Positions 52,090-60,798 of a stretch of DNA of 64,000 nucleotides are shown here, piece by piece (position 1 is the stretch's first letter; each line of letters opens with the position of its first letter). The DNA comes from Gemmatimonadaceae bacterium (GTDB lineage Bacteria > Gemmatimonadota > Gemmatimonadetes > Gemmatimonadales > Gemmatimonadaceae), in contig JAICNG010000002.1 of the NCBI GenBank assembly GCA_025931335.1, positions 1-64,000 on the forward strand, in the 5' to 3' direction. The translations under genes and the position numbers were made by a program. The notes beneath the pieces are model-generated. The model was not told the origin of the DNA, did not search any database, and was given only the letters and a program-made list of their open reading frames with translations.

Positions 52090-52584
52090 TCACTCCCGCG
52101 AGCCCAGCGCGTCGGCGAATTCGCCCGGGAGCGCCCGGTGCCCGTTCCACATGTACGCACCCATCAGCAGGGCGGCAATGAGATTTCCTCCGGCGACGCG
52201 ATACCATGCGAGCGCTCCCGCGAGCCGCGTCTCGGCGAGAATCGCCGTGAAACCGTAGAACCCGAGCTCGAACACGACGAAGAGAATGAGAAACACGGCG
52301 AGGATCGAGGGCTCTTGCTCGGCCCGATGGGCGACGAAGGACAGGATGAGCCCCACGGCAAGGAACGCTGCGAAATGGAACATCGTGTAGCCGATGACCC
52401 ACGGCAGATGCACCTCGCGCAATCCCGATGAGAAGTCACCGGCGAGCACGGCCCCGAGCGCGGAAGGAGTGAAGAGAGGCTGACCCGCGACCGTATCGAT
52501 GATCAGAAACCAGGCAGCAACGCCCGTCGCGCCGATGGCGCCCGCAACCAGCCCCTCTCGGACCAGCCTGTGCTGGGAGTGCAC
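52090..52584 (-). CDS. Small membrane protein, paralogue 2
   Basis: A 164-residue protein aligned throughout with the preceding paralogue (REGLVAGAIGATGVAAWFLIIDTVAGQPLFTP; IGYTMFHFAAFLAVGLILSFVAHRAEQE; LAWYRVAGGNLIAALLMGAYMWN). GTG 52584 has GGGAG upstream and makes both proteins the same length; the ORF track's 224-residue version has an unsupported extension. The pair arose by tandem duplication. Function unknown. Confidence 0.68.
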   Translation of the reverse strand: MHSQHRLVREGLVAGAIGATGVAAWFLIIDTVAGQPLFTPSALGAVLAGDFSSGLREVHLPWVIGYTMFHFAAFLAVGLILSFVAHRAEQEPSILAVFLILFVVFELGFYGFTAILAETRLAGALAWYRVAGGNLIAALLMGAYMWNGHRALPGEFADALGSRE

Positions 52585-52696
52585 CTGGTGTTCTCCCTCG
52601 CTGGGACCTTCCAATGTGGCGCGTCCGTCCTCCCGCGCAAGGGAGCGTGACGCTGCCCGCCTCGACAAGCGCCCGATGCGGTGCGAGAATGAGCCC

Positions 52697-53224
52697 ATGA
52701 CCCTCGGTCGGCGGGGCCACGTTCTGCGCGCGATCCCGATAGCGATCGCGACGTACTCCCTCACGGCCTGCGGCGAGCGTGATCAGTCCGCTCGGTTTCT
52801 CGGGGGCTGTGACGCGCCCACCGCGGCGCTCGTCCCCGCCGCGATGGACGCCTATCTCGAGTCGGTACGGCCCCCACCCCGGCGATTCTTGATCGCGTCC
52901 GGCACGGACTCCGCACTCCCAGGCGCCGCGGAGGGTCGACTCCAACGTCGCGGGCCGACGTACATCTTCCCGGCCGACCCGGCGCTGCGGAGCCGTGTCC
53001 TCAGTCGCCTCGACTCCCTCGCCGAGCCCTACGGCGATGTACCGACCCTGCTCGTGACGTATCGCGGGGTGCAGCGCGCCGGCGAGGACCGGGCGGTCGT
53101 CAGGCTCGGCGGTTACTTTATCGGCGGCTTCAACGATGGTACCGTCGCCCACCGGTCCGTGCAGTTCGTCTGCGACACCGCACGATGGAACGTCGTGCGC
53201 GCCGAGGAGGAGCGTCAGTCGTGA
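52697..53224 (+). CDS. Putative lipoprotein of unknown function
   Basis: A 175-residue protein with a basic start, a hydrophobic segment and a lipobox-like LTACGE. The rest is a mixed alpha/beta domain (FLIASGTDSALPG, YGDVPTLLVTYRGVQRAGEDRAVVRLGGYFIGGF). No family is recognised. ATG 52697 is preferred over ATG 52676 because it gives a normal-length signal. The end overlaps the next start (GTGA), so it is coupled to the acyltransferase gene. Confidence 0.6.
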   Translation: MTLGRRGHVLRAIPIAIATYSLTACGERDQSARFLGGCDAPTAALVPAAMDAYLESVRPPPRRFLIASGTDSALPGAAEGRLQRRGPTYIFPADPALRSRVLSRLDSLAEPYGDVPTLLVTYRGVQRAGEDRAVVRLGGYFIGGFNDGTVAHRSVQFVCDTARWNVVRAEEERQS

Positions 53225-54435
53225 GCGCCGGGGCACCGTCGACGGTGGCCAGGAGCGCCCCCTCAGCGTACGATGCCTCGGTAACGGCCCCGTCGGTGCG
53301 GCGAGAGCGTCTCGTCGCGCTCGACGTGTTCCGTGGCCTCACGATCGCGGGGATGCTGCTCGTCAACAATCCTGGCACCTGGGGCGCCATCTATCCGCCG
53401 CTCCGCCACGCGGCGTGGCATGGATGGACGCCGACGGACCTGATCTTCCCCTTCTTCCTGTTCATCGTCGGGATCACCACCCACCTGTCGCTGGCGGCCC
53501 GGCGCGCGCGGGGCGATGACGACCGGGCACTCGTGCGGCAGGTCCTCCGGCGCGGGGGCGTGATCATCCTGCTGGGATTGCTCCTCTCGGGATTCCCGTT
53601 CATCCCGCAGTACGGGTTCGACCTCTCGACGATGCGCATTCCGGGAGTGCTCCAGCGCATCGGCGTGGCCTACATCGCCGCCGGGCTGCTGAGCCTGCGC
53701 ACGAGCGTAAGAACGCAGGTCGCGATCGTCGTCGCGCTGCTGGTCGGATATTGGGCCATCATGACGCTGATCCCGGTGCCGGGAACGGGCGCGGTGGGCG
53801 CCGCCGCGCTCGCGACGCCGGACGGGTCGCTCGCCGCGTGGCTCGATCGCACCCTGCTCGGCGATCATCTGTGGCGTGTCGCGAAGACGTGGGATCCTGA
53901 GGGAATTCTCTCGACGCTTCCGGCGATCGGCACCGCGATGATGGGCGTGTTCGCGGGCCGCTGGATCGCGTCGCCACGGCCGCTCATCGAGCGTATCGCG
54001 TCGATGTTCGCGATTGGATCCCTGGCGATGGTGGCGGGTTTGATGTGGAACTGGTGGTTCCCCATCAACAAGAATCTGTGGACCAGCTCCTACGTGGTGT
54101 TCACCGCGGGAATGGCGGCGGTGGCGATCGCCACGTGCCTGTGGCTGATCGATGTCCGGCGTGTCACCTGGTGGACGAAGCCGTTCGTCGTCTTCGGCGT
54201 GAACCCGATTCTCGCGTTCGTGGGCTCGGGCATGATGGCGCGCCTCATGGCGTCGATCATCAAGGTCGAGCGCAACGGTGAGACGGTCTCCTTGCAGCGC
54301 GCCATCTACGATTCGGGATTCGCGAGCTGGCTGGCACCGATGAACGCGTCATTGCTGTACGCGCTCTGCTTCGTCGCGTTCTGGTTCGCGATTCTGTGGG
54401 TTCTTTATAGGAAGGGAGTCTTCTTGAAGGTCTGA
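53221..54435 (+). CDS. NagX/HGSNAT-like membrane acyltransferase (DUF5009 family)
   Basis: A 404-residue polytopic protein. It opens [25 protein letters not shown], the conserved start of heparan-alpha-glucosaminide N-acetyltransferase-like proteins, and continues [36 protein letters not shown] and [16 protein letters not shown]. About ten helices are present. Eukaryotic relatives transfer acetyl groups across a membrane to glucosamine; a role in acylating cell-envelope sugars is an inference. Its GTG start overlaps the lipoprotein stop. Confidence 0.85.
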   Translation: MSAGAPSTVARSAPSAYDASVTAPSVRRERLVALDVFRGLTIAGMLLVNNPGTWGAIYPPLRHAAWHGWTPTDLIFPFFLFIVGITTHLSLAARRARGDDDRALVRQVLRRGGVIILLGLLLSGFPFIPQYGFDLSTMRIPGVLQRIGVAYIAAGLLSLRTSVRTQVAIVVALLVGYWAIMTLIPVPGTGAVGAAALATPDGSLAAWLDRTLLGDHLWRVAKTWDPEGILSTLPAIGTAMMGVFAGRWIASPRPLIERIASMFAIGSLAMVAGLMWNWWFPINKNLWTSSYVVFTAGMAAVAIATCLWLIDVRRVTWWTKPFVVFGVNPILAFVGSGMMARLMASIIKVERNGETVSLQRAIYDSGFASWLAPMNASLLYALCFVAFWFAILWVLYRKGVFLKV

Positions 54436-54437
54436 TC

Positions 54438-54520
54438 GAGAGCGATTGCGGATTGCGGCTTGTGTTTTGGCATATCTTCGGGAAACACGCAGTCCGAAAT
54501 CCGCATTCCGCAATCGTCTC
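54438..54520. repeat. Composite repeat element L (ATTGCGG type)
   Basis: Left arm GCGATTGCGGATTGCGGCTT, right arm CCGCATTCCGCAATCG with CAGTCCGAAAT, joined by a loop with GTGTTT and AAACAC that also pair. The remaining 140 bases up to the PBP4 gene hold no further gene that I can support. Confidence 0.72.
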
Positions 54521-54660
54521 CTCAAAGTGACGCAAACCCACCTCACTCGTTACCCTCAAGGGGCGCCTCGCCGCCCCGCTCCCACGTCTCATGTCATTGA
54601 CTTGCAAAGCGTTGGCTCGAAAGGGCCGGCGTGGAATGCGAGTTGCCTTTTGGTAGCCCC

Positions 54661-56292
54661 ATGAGCCTGCTTCGATCCGCACGTCATCGCATCCTGGCGT
54701 CTCGCTGGGTGCTGCTCGTTATCGCGCTCGAGAGCACGGTCGCCGTCCTTCCGGCCCAGGAAGGCGACGGCGCGGCTGCTCCCGCCGCGCCGGCCACGCC
54801 GCCGGCGGTCCGCTCCGCGGATCCGCCGCAGCAGCGGGGGACTCAGCGCGCGCGTCGCCGCACGCGACGCGTGCGGCGTCCGGCGCTTCCGCCGCTTCGG
54901 CACACGACCCCGAAGGGCGAGGTCGCGCTCGCGTCCGACCTTGGAACGATGCTCGGCGCGCGCGTGCGCAGTGGCCGCTGGGGCGTGATGGTGGTCTCTC
55001 TCTCGCGCGGCGACACGCTCTACTCGGTGAACCCGGACCTGCTGCTGTCGCCCGCGTCGAACATGAAGCTCTACACGGCGGCGCTGGCGCTCGAGCAGTT
55101 CGGTCCCGACCATCAGTTCAGCACCGACGTGCTGCGCGACGGCGTCGTGACGCCCGACGGCACGCTCCAGGGGAACCTCGTCATGCGCGGTGATGGCGAC
55201 CCCGCGCTGTCGAGCCGTTTCCTTCAGGGTGGCCCGGCGGCGCCCGTCGAGCTGCTCGCACAGCTGGTCGCGTCGAAGGGAATCAAGCGCGTGTCCGGCG
55301 ATCTCGTCGCCGACGCAAGCGCCTTCGATCAGCGCCGCATTCCCGACGGGTGGCAGCGCCGATACCTGCACGCGGGATACGCTGCGCGTGTGTCGGCCCT
55401 TTCATTGAACGAGAACCTGCTCTGGATCGTCGTGCAGCCGGGCGCGAGCTCGAAGCAGCCGGCGCAGGTGGTGCTCGATCCGGCAACGGAGCTTCCGCTG
55501 GCGAACAAGGTCCGCACCGTCGCGGGGAGTCGCGCCGCGCGGGTGATCGTCCGGACGCTCGGTGACGGCACCGTCGAGGTTCGTGGATGGATCGGGACGC
55601 GGGCGGGGACGCGACGCTACCAGATCGTCGTCGAGGATCCGGCCATGTTCACCGCAGGTGCGTTCCGTCGCGCCCTGGAGGCGCAGGGGATCACCGTCGC
55701 GGGCCAGACGCGCCTCGGGGAGACGTCGGACACCGCGGCCGTCGTGGCATCCCTTCCCTCGCCCCCGCTCGCGCGCCTGCTCTCGGTGATGAACCGGGAA
55801 AGCGTGAACCATTACGCCGAGCTGATCTTCCGCAACGCGGCGCGCTCCTCGAATGGCGGCCCTGGAACCGTGGAAAGCGCCAATCAGCTCCTTCAGCGTT
55901 TCATGACCGAGAGGGTCGGCGCCGCGCCGGGCACCGTGTTCGCGGCCGATGGCAGCGGTCTCTCCGTGCTCGATCGGGTGACGCCGCGCTCGCTCATTCA
56001 GCTGCTGGACTACGCGCACCGCGCCCCCTGGTCCGACGTCTTTCACACGTCGCTCCCCGTGGCGGGTGAATCGGAGCTCCTCCGCCACCGCATGCGGCTG
56101 ACCCCTGCGCAGGGCAACCTTCACGCGAAGACCGGAACCACCAACACCGTCATCTCACTCGGCGGCTACGTGACCGCGGAGAGCGGTGAGGTGCTCGGTT
56201 TCGCCTTCATCTACAACGGCAGCGACCTCAACAAGGCGAAGGAGACGATCGACGCCATGGGAGCGACGCTGGCATCGTGGGTGAGGGATTGA
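54661..56292 (+). CDS. dacB: D-alanyl-D-alanine carboxypeptidase/endopeptidase (PBP4 family)
   Basis: A 543-residue class C low-molecular-mass penicillin-binding protein that trims peptidoglycan peptides in the periplasm. It has a signal segment (RWVLLVIALESTVAVLPAQ) and an Ala/Pro- and Arg-rich linker. The active-site SxxK is SNMK (Ser133, Lys136), the second motif lies in DGSGLSVLDRV, and HAKTGTT carries the KTG triad (near 490). A large insertion between motifs one and two is typical of PBP4. ATG 54661 is chosen; a GTG at 54631 is in frame. Confidence 0.92.
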   Translation: MSLLRSARHRILASRWVLLVIALESTVAVLPAQEGDGAAAPAAPATPPAVRSADPPQQRGTQRARRRTRRVRRPALPPLRHTTPKGEVALASDLGTMLGARVRSGRWGVMVVSLSRGDTLYSVNPDLLLSPASNMKLYTAALALEQFGPDHQFSTDVLRDGVVTPDGTLQGNLVMRGDGDPALSSRFLQGGPAAPVELLAQLVASKGIKRVSGDLVADASAFDQRRIPDGWQRRYLHAGYAARVSALSLNENLLWIVVQPGASSKQPAQVVLDPATELPLANKVRTVAGSRAARVIVRTLGDGTVEVRGWIGTRAGTRRYQIVVEDPAMFTAGAFRRALEAQGITVAGQTRLGETSDTAAVVASLPSPPLARLLSVMNRESVNHYAELIFRNAARSSNGGPGTVESANQLLQRFMTERVGAAPGTVFAADGSGLSVLDRVTPRSLIQLLDYAHRAPWSDVFHTSLPVAGESELLRHRMRLTPAQGNLHAKTGTTNTVISLGGYVTAESGEVLGFAFIYNGSDLNKAKETIDAMGATLASWVRD

Positions 56293-56295
56293 GAA

Positions 56296-56465
56296 CAAGA
56301 AGGGGTTCAAGGGGTCGAAGGGATCGAAGGGATCGAGGGGTGGAAAGGCGAACGGCCGCGCTGCGCGCGGCCGTTCGCTCATCTGATGAGCGCGTCTGCC
56401 GCGTAGCGGCGACGCGCCTTTCCATCCCTGTGACCCCCTCGATCCCTTCGATCCCTTGATCCGCG
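56296..56465. repeat. Composite repeat element M with structured core
   Basis: Arms of 9-bp units (GGGATCGAA type) enclose GGAAAGG (56342-56348) and stem-loop 1 (GCGAACGGCCGCGC/GCGCGGCCGTTCGC, 56348-56378). Then come the palindrome CTCATCTGATGAG (56378-56390), stem-loop 2 (GCGCGTC...GACGCGC, 56390-56417) and CCTTTCC (56417-56423). The core plan equals that of element K although the arms differ. It lies between the convergent PBP4 and saccharopine-dehydrogenase-like genes. Confidence 0.85.
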
Positions 56466-56468
56466 CTT

Positions 56469-57614
56469 TTACGCCACTTCTCGCACATGAACCCCGCGGC
56501 GATCGAGCTCCTCCACGTACCGGGCGGCTGGCACGCACTCGTCGGGCGTCCACACTCCGGCCGGCTTGATCTCCCCCCGCACCTGCATCTGACCGGTGAT
56601 CGAGAGGGAGAAGCCGGTCGTCCGCATCATCGCGCTGATTCCCCGGGCCTCGTCGTAGTAATCGAGCAGCTCCCATCCCACACGCTTCGACTTGCCATCC
56701 TTGGTCCCCTCCACGATTACGCGGAGGGCGACGAGGTCGCGACCCGTCGGTTTGGTGAGACGCGGGCCCACCACGTTCACGAACAGGTCGCGCGGCACGA
56801 CCTTCACGCCTTTCACGTCCACCGGGGTCAGGTCGAGAAGTCCGAGGTCGCGAATCGCCTCGACGATGTGCGCGTGGCCCGGGTATCGAAGCGTCTTGTA
56901 CTCCATTGTCGGGATCTTGCCTTCGTAACGAAACGCCATCGTCGACAAGCCGCCCGCGGTGTGGAACGCCTCGAGCTCACCCACGGGATGCGGAAAGGAC
57001 ACCTTCTCGCGCTCGGAGAGTGCTTTCACCTGCGTGCGCTTCCCGTCGCGCACGACCCAGGACAGCGTCGTGTAGTAGTCGAGCACCCCCTCGAGCGAAT
57101 ACACGATCTGATAGTTGAGCGGCGGCTCGGGGTGCTGGGGCAGGCCGCCGACGTAGATCCTGACTGATTTCACCTTGTCCAGCTTCTCGATCCCGTGCTG
57201 CGCGAGCACGTTCACCATCCCCGGAGCCAGGCCGCAGTCGGGAACGATCGTGCACCCGGTTTCACGGGCCTTCACCTCGAGACGCTTCTGCTGGAAAACG
57301 ATCTCCGTGTTGCCTCCGAGATCGCAGAAATGCGTCCCCGTTTCGGCGGCGAGGCGGGCCAGATCGAGATTGAAGTAGTAGGGAATCGCGCTCATCGCCG
57401 CATCGCTCTCGCGCATCAGCGCGCGGACCGCGTCGTGATCGCGCACGTCGACATGCGTCGGAATGAGGCGACTTCCCGAGTAGGGCGCGAGAAATTCCGG
57501 AAGATGGTCGATGCGGATGTCCGCAAGCCGGACCTCCGTGACCTCGGGATTTTGAAGCAGATCAAAAGCGCACGCAGAGCCCTGAAGCCCTGCGCCAAGG
57601 ACGAGCATGTGCAT
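56469..57614 (-). CDS. Saccharopine dehydrogenase/lysine dehydrogenase-like oxidoreductase
   Basis: A 381-residue NAD(P)-dependent enzyme. The N-terminal Rossmann motif is MLVLGAGLQGSACAFDLL, followed by DAAMSAIPYYFNLDLARLAAETGTHFCDLGG and the substrate-domain block GCTIVPDCGLAPGMVNVLAQHG. The family includes saccharopine dehydrogenase, lysine 6-dehydrogenase and carboxynorspermidine-type enzymes; LysDH-like function fits the length and motifs but is not proven. ATG 57614 has AAGGAG upstream; the ORF-track N-terminal extension is rejected. Confidence 0.85.
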   Translation of the reverse strand: MHMLVLGAGLQGSACAFDLLQNPEVTEVRLADIRIDHLPEFLAPYSGSRLIPTHVDVRDHDAVRALMRESDAAMSAIPYYFNLDLARLAAETGTHFCDLGGNTEIVFQQKRLEVKARETGCTIVPDCGLAPGMVNVLAQHGIEKLDKVKSVRIYVGGLPQHPEPPLNYQIVYSLEGVLDYYTTLSWVVRDGKRTQVKALSEREKVSFPHPVGELEAFHTAGGLSTMAFRYEGKIPTMEYKTLRYPGHAHIVEAIRDLGLLDLTPVDVKGVKVVPRDLFVNVVGPRLTKPTGRDLVALRVIVEGTKDGKSKRVGWELLDYYDEARGISAMMRTTGFSLSITGQMQVRGEIKPAGVWTPDECVPAARYVEELDRRGVHVREVA

Positions 57615-57808
57615 GTGCTGAAGTCTCCTTAGCGACCGCGATCGGAACGAGAGTTCGAAAGCTAATCCGCCATGGCGCAGGACGTCAGCGCCACGGCGGC
57701 TCTCGCACACGTCGCTCCACCTTGCGTCCGCCGCCGTACGAGGCATAATGGCCGAGAGCAGCATCGCGACGAGGATGTCGCAACGGCGCGCCCTCGATTC
57801 GGAACACA

Positions 57809-59332
57809 ATGGCTGAGCACGAAGAGCGGTACCGTACGCTCGTCGAGCTGTCGCCGGACGCGATCGCCGTCCACCGCGACGGTCGCCTCGTGTTCAGCAA
57901 CACCGCCGGCCTTCGCATGCTCGGCGCCTCGTCACTCGACGACATCGTCGGCCACCCGCTGCTGCAGTTCGTCGCTGCGAGACATCATGACATCGTCCGC
58001 GCGCGCGTGCGCGATGCGATGGAGCAGCGCGTGGCGCAGCCGCCGATCGATCTCGAGCTCGTGCGCATCGACGGGGCGACCATCGATGTCCAGGTGACGA
58101 CGATTCCGGTAGCGTTCGAGGGCGCGCCCGCGCTCATTACGTTCGCGCACGATGTCACGGAGTACAATCGGACGCGGCGCGATCTCGAGCGCATCATCTC
58201 CCTTCAGCAGGCGACGCTGGAGTCCACCGCCGATGGGCTGCTCGTCGTCGACACCGAAGGGCGGATGGTGAGCTACAACCGCCGGTTCACCGACATGTGG
58301 CGCATCCCTCCGGCGATTCTCGAAGGAGGCGATGACCGCACCGCCATCGCGTACGTGCTCGATCAGCTCCGCGATCCCGCGCAGTTCCTGTCGAAGGTGC
58401 AGGAGCTGTACGCGCAGCGCGAAGCAAAGAGCTTCGACGTGCTCGAGTTCAAGGACGGCCGCACCTTCGAGCGCTACTCCCAGCCGCAGCGCATCGGAGG
58501 GCGGATCGTCGGCCGCGTCTGGAGCTTTCGCGACGTCACCGACCGGCAACGCCTCGCGCAGCGTATCGCGCGGCTGGAGAAGATGGAAGCGGTCGCCCGA
58601 TTCGCGAGCGGCGTCGCGCACGACTTCAACAACCTTCTGACCATCGTGCGCTCGTACGCCGATCTGCTCATGTACCAGCTCGGCCCCGACGAGTCGCGCG
58701 TGGCCGACCTCCAGCAGATCAAGCGCGCGACCGATCGCGCCGCATCGCTCGCCAGGCAGCTTCTGCTGTTCTCACGGCGATCGGCACAGGCGCCCCGCCG
58801 CCTCAAGGTCAGCGCGTTTCTGTCCGAGCTGCGGCCGATGCTCGAGCGCCTGGTGCGCCAGGGCATCACGCTGTCGCTCGAGCCTGGCCCACCGACGATC
58901 GATGTCATCGCCGACGCCGAGCAGCTCGAGCGCGTGATGATCAATCTCATCGTGAATGCCGTCGACGCGATCGCGGGAACGGGCGCGATCACGATTCACG
59001 TCGAACCGAGTCAGCTCGACGTGCACGCGGCGAAGGTCGCCGACGTGCAACCGGGAACGTTCGCCGCGATCATCATCAAGGACACCGGAGCCGGGATGAC
59101 GCCGGACACCCTCGCGCACGTATTCGAGCCCTTCTTCACGACCAAACCCCCCGGCCAGGGCACGGGACTCGGATTGGCGACCGTGTTCGGGATCGTTCGC
59201 CAGGCGGGAGGGCAGATCGACGTGGAGAGCGTGCCAAAGCGCGGGACGACGTTCCGCGTTCTGCTTCCCACGGCGGAACCGGTCACCACGGCGCCCTCAG
59301 CCCAGGCGAGCGAGCACGAACCTCGCGGTTAG
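57809..59332 (+). CDS. PAS-domain sensor histidine kinase
   Basis: A 507-residue soluble kinase with two PAS domains. The first (ERYRTLVELSPDAIAVHRDGRLVFSN) and second (LQQATLESTADGLLVVDTEGRMVSYN) cover residues about 1-260. The phospho-acceptor H-box is VAHDFNNLL (His271). Catalytic boxes follow: N-box NLIVNAVDAI, DTGAGM, FEPFFTTK and GTGLGLA. No membrane helix is present, so the signal is cytoplasmic. No response regulator is adjacent, so the partner is unknown. The HDFNN-type H-box puts it with hybrid/NtrB-like kinases. Confidence 0.92.
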   Translation: MAEHEERYRTLVELSPDAIAVHRDGRLVFSNTAGLRMLGASSLDDIVGHPLLQFVAARHHDIVRARVRDAMEQRVAQPPIDLELVRIDGATIDVQVTTIPVAFEGAPALITFAHDVTEYNRTRRDLERIISLQQATLESTADGLLVVDTEGRMVSYNRRFTDMWRIPPAILEGGDDRTAIAYVLDQLRDPAQFLSKVQELYAQREAKSFDVLEFKDGRTFERYSQPQRIGGRIVGRVWSFRDVTDRQRLAQRIARLEKMEAVARFASGVAHDFNNLLTIVRSYADLLMYQLGPDESRVADLQQIKRATDRAASLARQLLLFSRRSAQAPRRLKVSAFLSELRPMLERLVRQGITLSLEPGPPTIDVIADAEQLERVMINLIVNAVDAIAGTGAITIHVEPSQLDVHAAKVADVQPGTFAAIIIKDTGAGMTPDTLAHVFEPFFTTKPPGQGTGLGLATVFGIVRQAGGQIDVESVPKRGTTFRVLLPTAEPVTTAPSAQASEHEPRG

Positions 59333-59339
59333 CGGCGGT

Positions 59340-59813
59340 ATGACCTCGACCTCATCAACCCACTCCGCGGACTGGCGCTCTCGTCTGCTCGACTCCGGCG
59401 AGCAGATCCGCGACCTCCTCGGTCGCATCAAGCGGATCGCGGTCCTGGGGATCAAGACCGAGGCGCAGTCATTCCAGCCGGCGTTCTACGTCCCCGAGTA
59501 CGTGCAGAGCGCTGGCTACGAGATCATCCCGGTGCCCGTGTATTATCCCGACGTCACCACCATCCTCGGTCAACCGGTGTATCGGCACGTGGCGGACATC
59601 CCCGGCGACGTCGATCTCGTGAACGTGTTCCGCCGCTCGCACGATGTTCCGCCGCACGTCGACGACATCCTCGCCAAGCGGCCGAAGGCGGTGTGGATGC
59701 AATCGGGAATCCGGCATGATGAAGTCGCGGAGCGCCTCGCGCGGGCCGGGATCGACGTGGTGCAGGACAGGTGCTTGATGGTGGAGGTCCGAAGCGCGAA
59801 GGCGCTGGAGTAG
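59340..59813 (+). CDS. CoA-binding domain protein (YccU family)
   Basis: A 157-residue single-domain protein with a Rossmann CoA-binding fold: KRIAVLGIKTEAQSFQPAFYVPEYVQSAGYEIIPVPVYYP, DVDLVNVFRRSHDVPPHVDDIL, KAVWMQSGI and DVVQDRCLMVE. It resembles stand-alone CoA-binding proteins of unknown physiological role. It follows the histidine kinase by 7 bases and is probably co-transcribed. Confidence 0.85.
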   Translation: MTSTSSTHSADWRSRLLDSGEQIRDLLGRIKRIAVLGIKTEAQSFQPAFYVPEYVQSAGYEIIPVPVYYPDVTTILGQPVYRHVADIPGDVDLVNVFRRSHDVPPHVDDILAKRPKAVWMQSGIRHDEVAERLARAGIDVVQDRCLMVEVRSAKALE

Positions 59814-59837
59814 CGCTTTACCAGCGCCTCAGCCTCT

Positions 59838-60779
59838 TCACTGCGCCACCACCTGCCCCCGCCGCCAGTCGACCGTCCATGGACCCCCGGAAAGCAGGCG
59901 TCGCGCATCCGCCCCGGCCAGCGGGATCATTGACTCTTCCCAAACGAGCCAGAGTCCCGATCCGAAGAGCAGCGTCTGCACGCGCTCCCCTGGCATGTCG
60001 CGGTCGACGCGCCCGTTCTTGCGAAGGACGATCCGTCGCGCCGCGGCATCGATCGTCGGTGCCAGCGGCATGAGTACGTCCAGCCCGACGACCGCGTCCG
60101 TTGGCGACGCTTGCGGCGCGAAGCTCGTCAGCACCCGTCGCACCGTGAGGTCGCCGAGCGCGACCGAATGGGTGACGCCCGCCGCGTTGCGCACGTCGTT
60201 GTCGAACTTCGACGCGAACACTTTCGTGTCCTTGCTCCGCATCCACGCGGTGTCGAGGACGAGACCGTGCGCGAGCGGATCGAGCGTGGCCCGCACCGAT
60301 TCCTGGCCAATGCGCAGCACCACCGTGCCGAGAGCGCCGGTGTCGGCCGGCGACCAATGCACCGACACGGAATCCGGTCCATCCACTGTCGGTGCATTGT
60401 CGCGTAGCCACTCCGCGCGCGCCCGCTCCGCGTTGTGCAGTGGAGTGTTAGGCAGGCCGGCCAGCGAACGGAAGTCACCGAGCTGGGCGTACACCGGCGC
60501 GAGGTAGACGGCGACCTTCTTGGGATCGGCCCCGAAGTATCGGGCCTCTTCCATCAGGACCGCGCCGATGCGGAAGGCGCCGCGCGCGGCGAGGTATCGC
60601 CCCAGCGCGAGGCGGGCATCGGGATCGCGAGGCGCGCGCCGGACGGCGTAGTAATACAGCGTCTCGGCCGCGAACATGCGGCCCACCCGGAGGAGATTGT
60701 CCGCACGCGCGAGCACACCCTGCGCCTGGATGGGCGCGGCGGCGAGCAGCGGAATCGCTAGGAAGAGTCTACGGCGCAC
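59838..60779 (-). CDS. Exported TPR and degenerate aspartyl-protease-like protein
   Basis: A 313-residue protein with a signal peptide (RLFLAIPLLAAAPIQAQ). A TPR-like helical stretch follows (NLLRVGRMFAAETLYYYAVRRAPRDPDARLALGRYLA). The C-terminal domain resembles retropepsin-like proteins (GTVVLRIGQESVRATLDPLAHGLVLDTAW, AVVGLDVLMPLAPTIDAAARRIVLRK). The catalytic DTG is replaced by DPL, so proteolysis is doubtful. GTG 60779 is the start. It lies directly downstream of the SPOR lipoprotein gene on the same strand. Confidence 0.65.
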   Translation of the reverse strand: MRRRLFLAIPLLAAAPIQAQGVLARADNLLRVGRMFAAETLYYYAVRRAPRDPDARLALGRYLAARGAFRIGAVLMEEARYFGADPKKVAVYLAPVYAQLGDFRSLAGLPNTPLHNAERARAEWLRDNAPTVDGPDSVSVHWSPADTGALGTVVLRIGQESVRATLDPLAHGLVLDTAWMRSKDTKVFASKFDNDVRNAAGVTHSVALGDLTVRRVLTSFAPQASPTDAVVGLDVLMPLAPTIDAAARRIVLRKNGRVDRDMPGERVQTLLFGSGLWLVWEESMIPLAGADARRLLSGGPWTVDWRRGQVVAQ

Positions 60780-60798
60780 GATACCAAGACGCCTCCGC

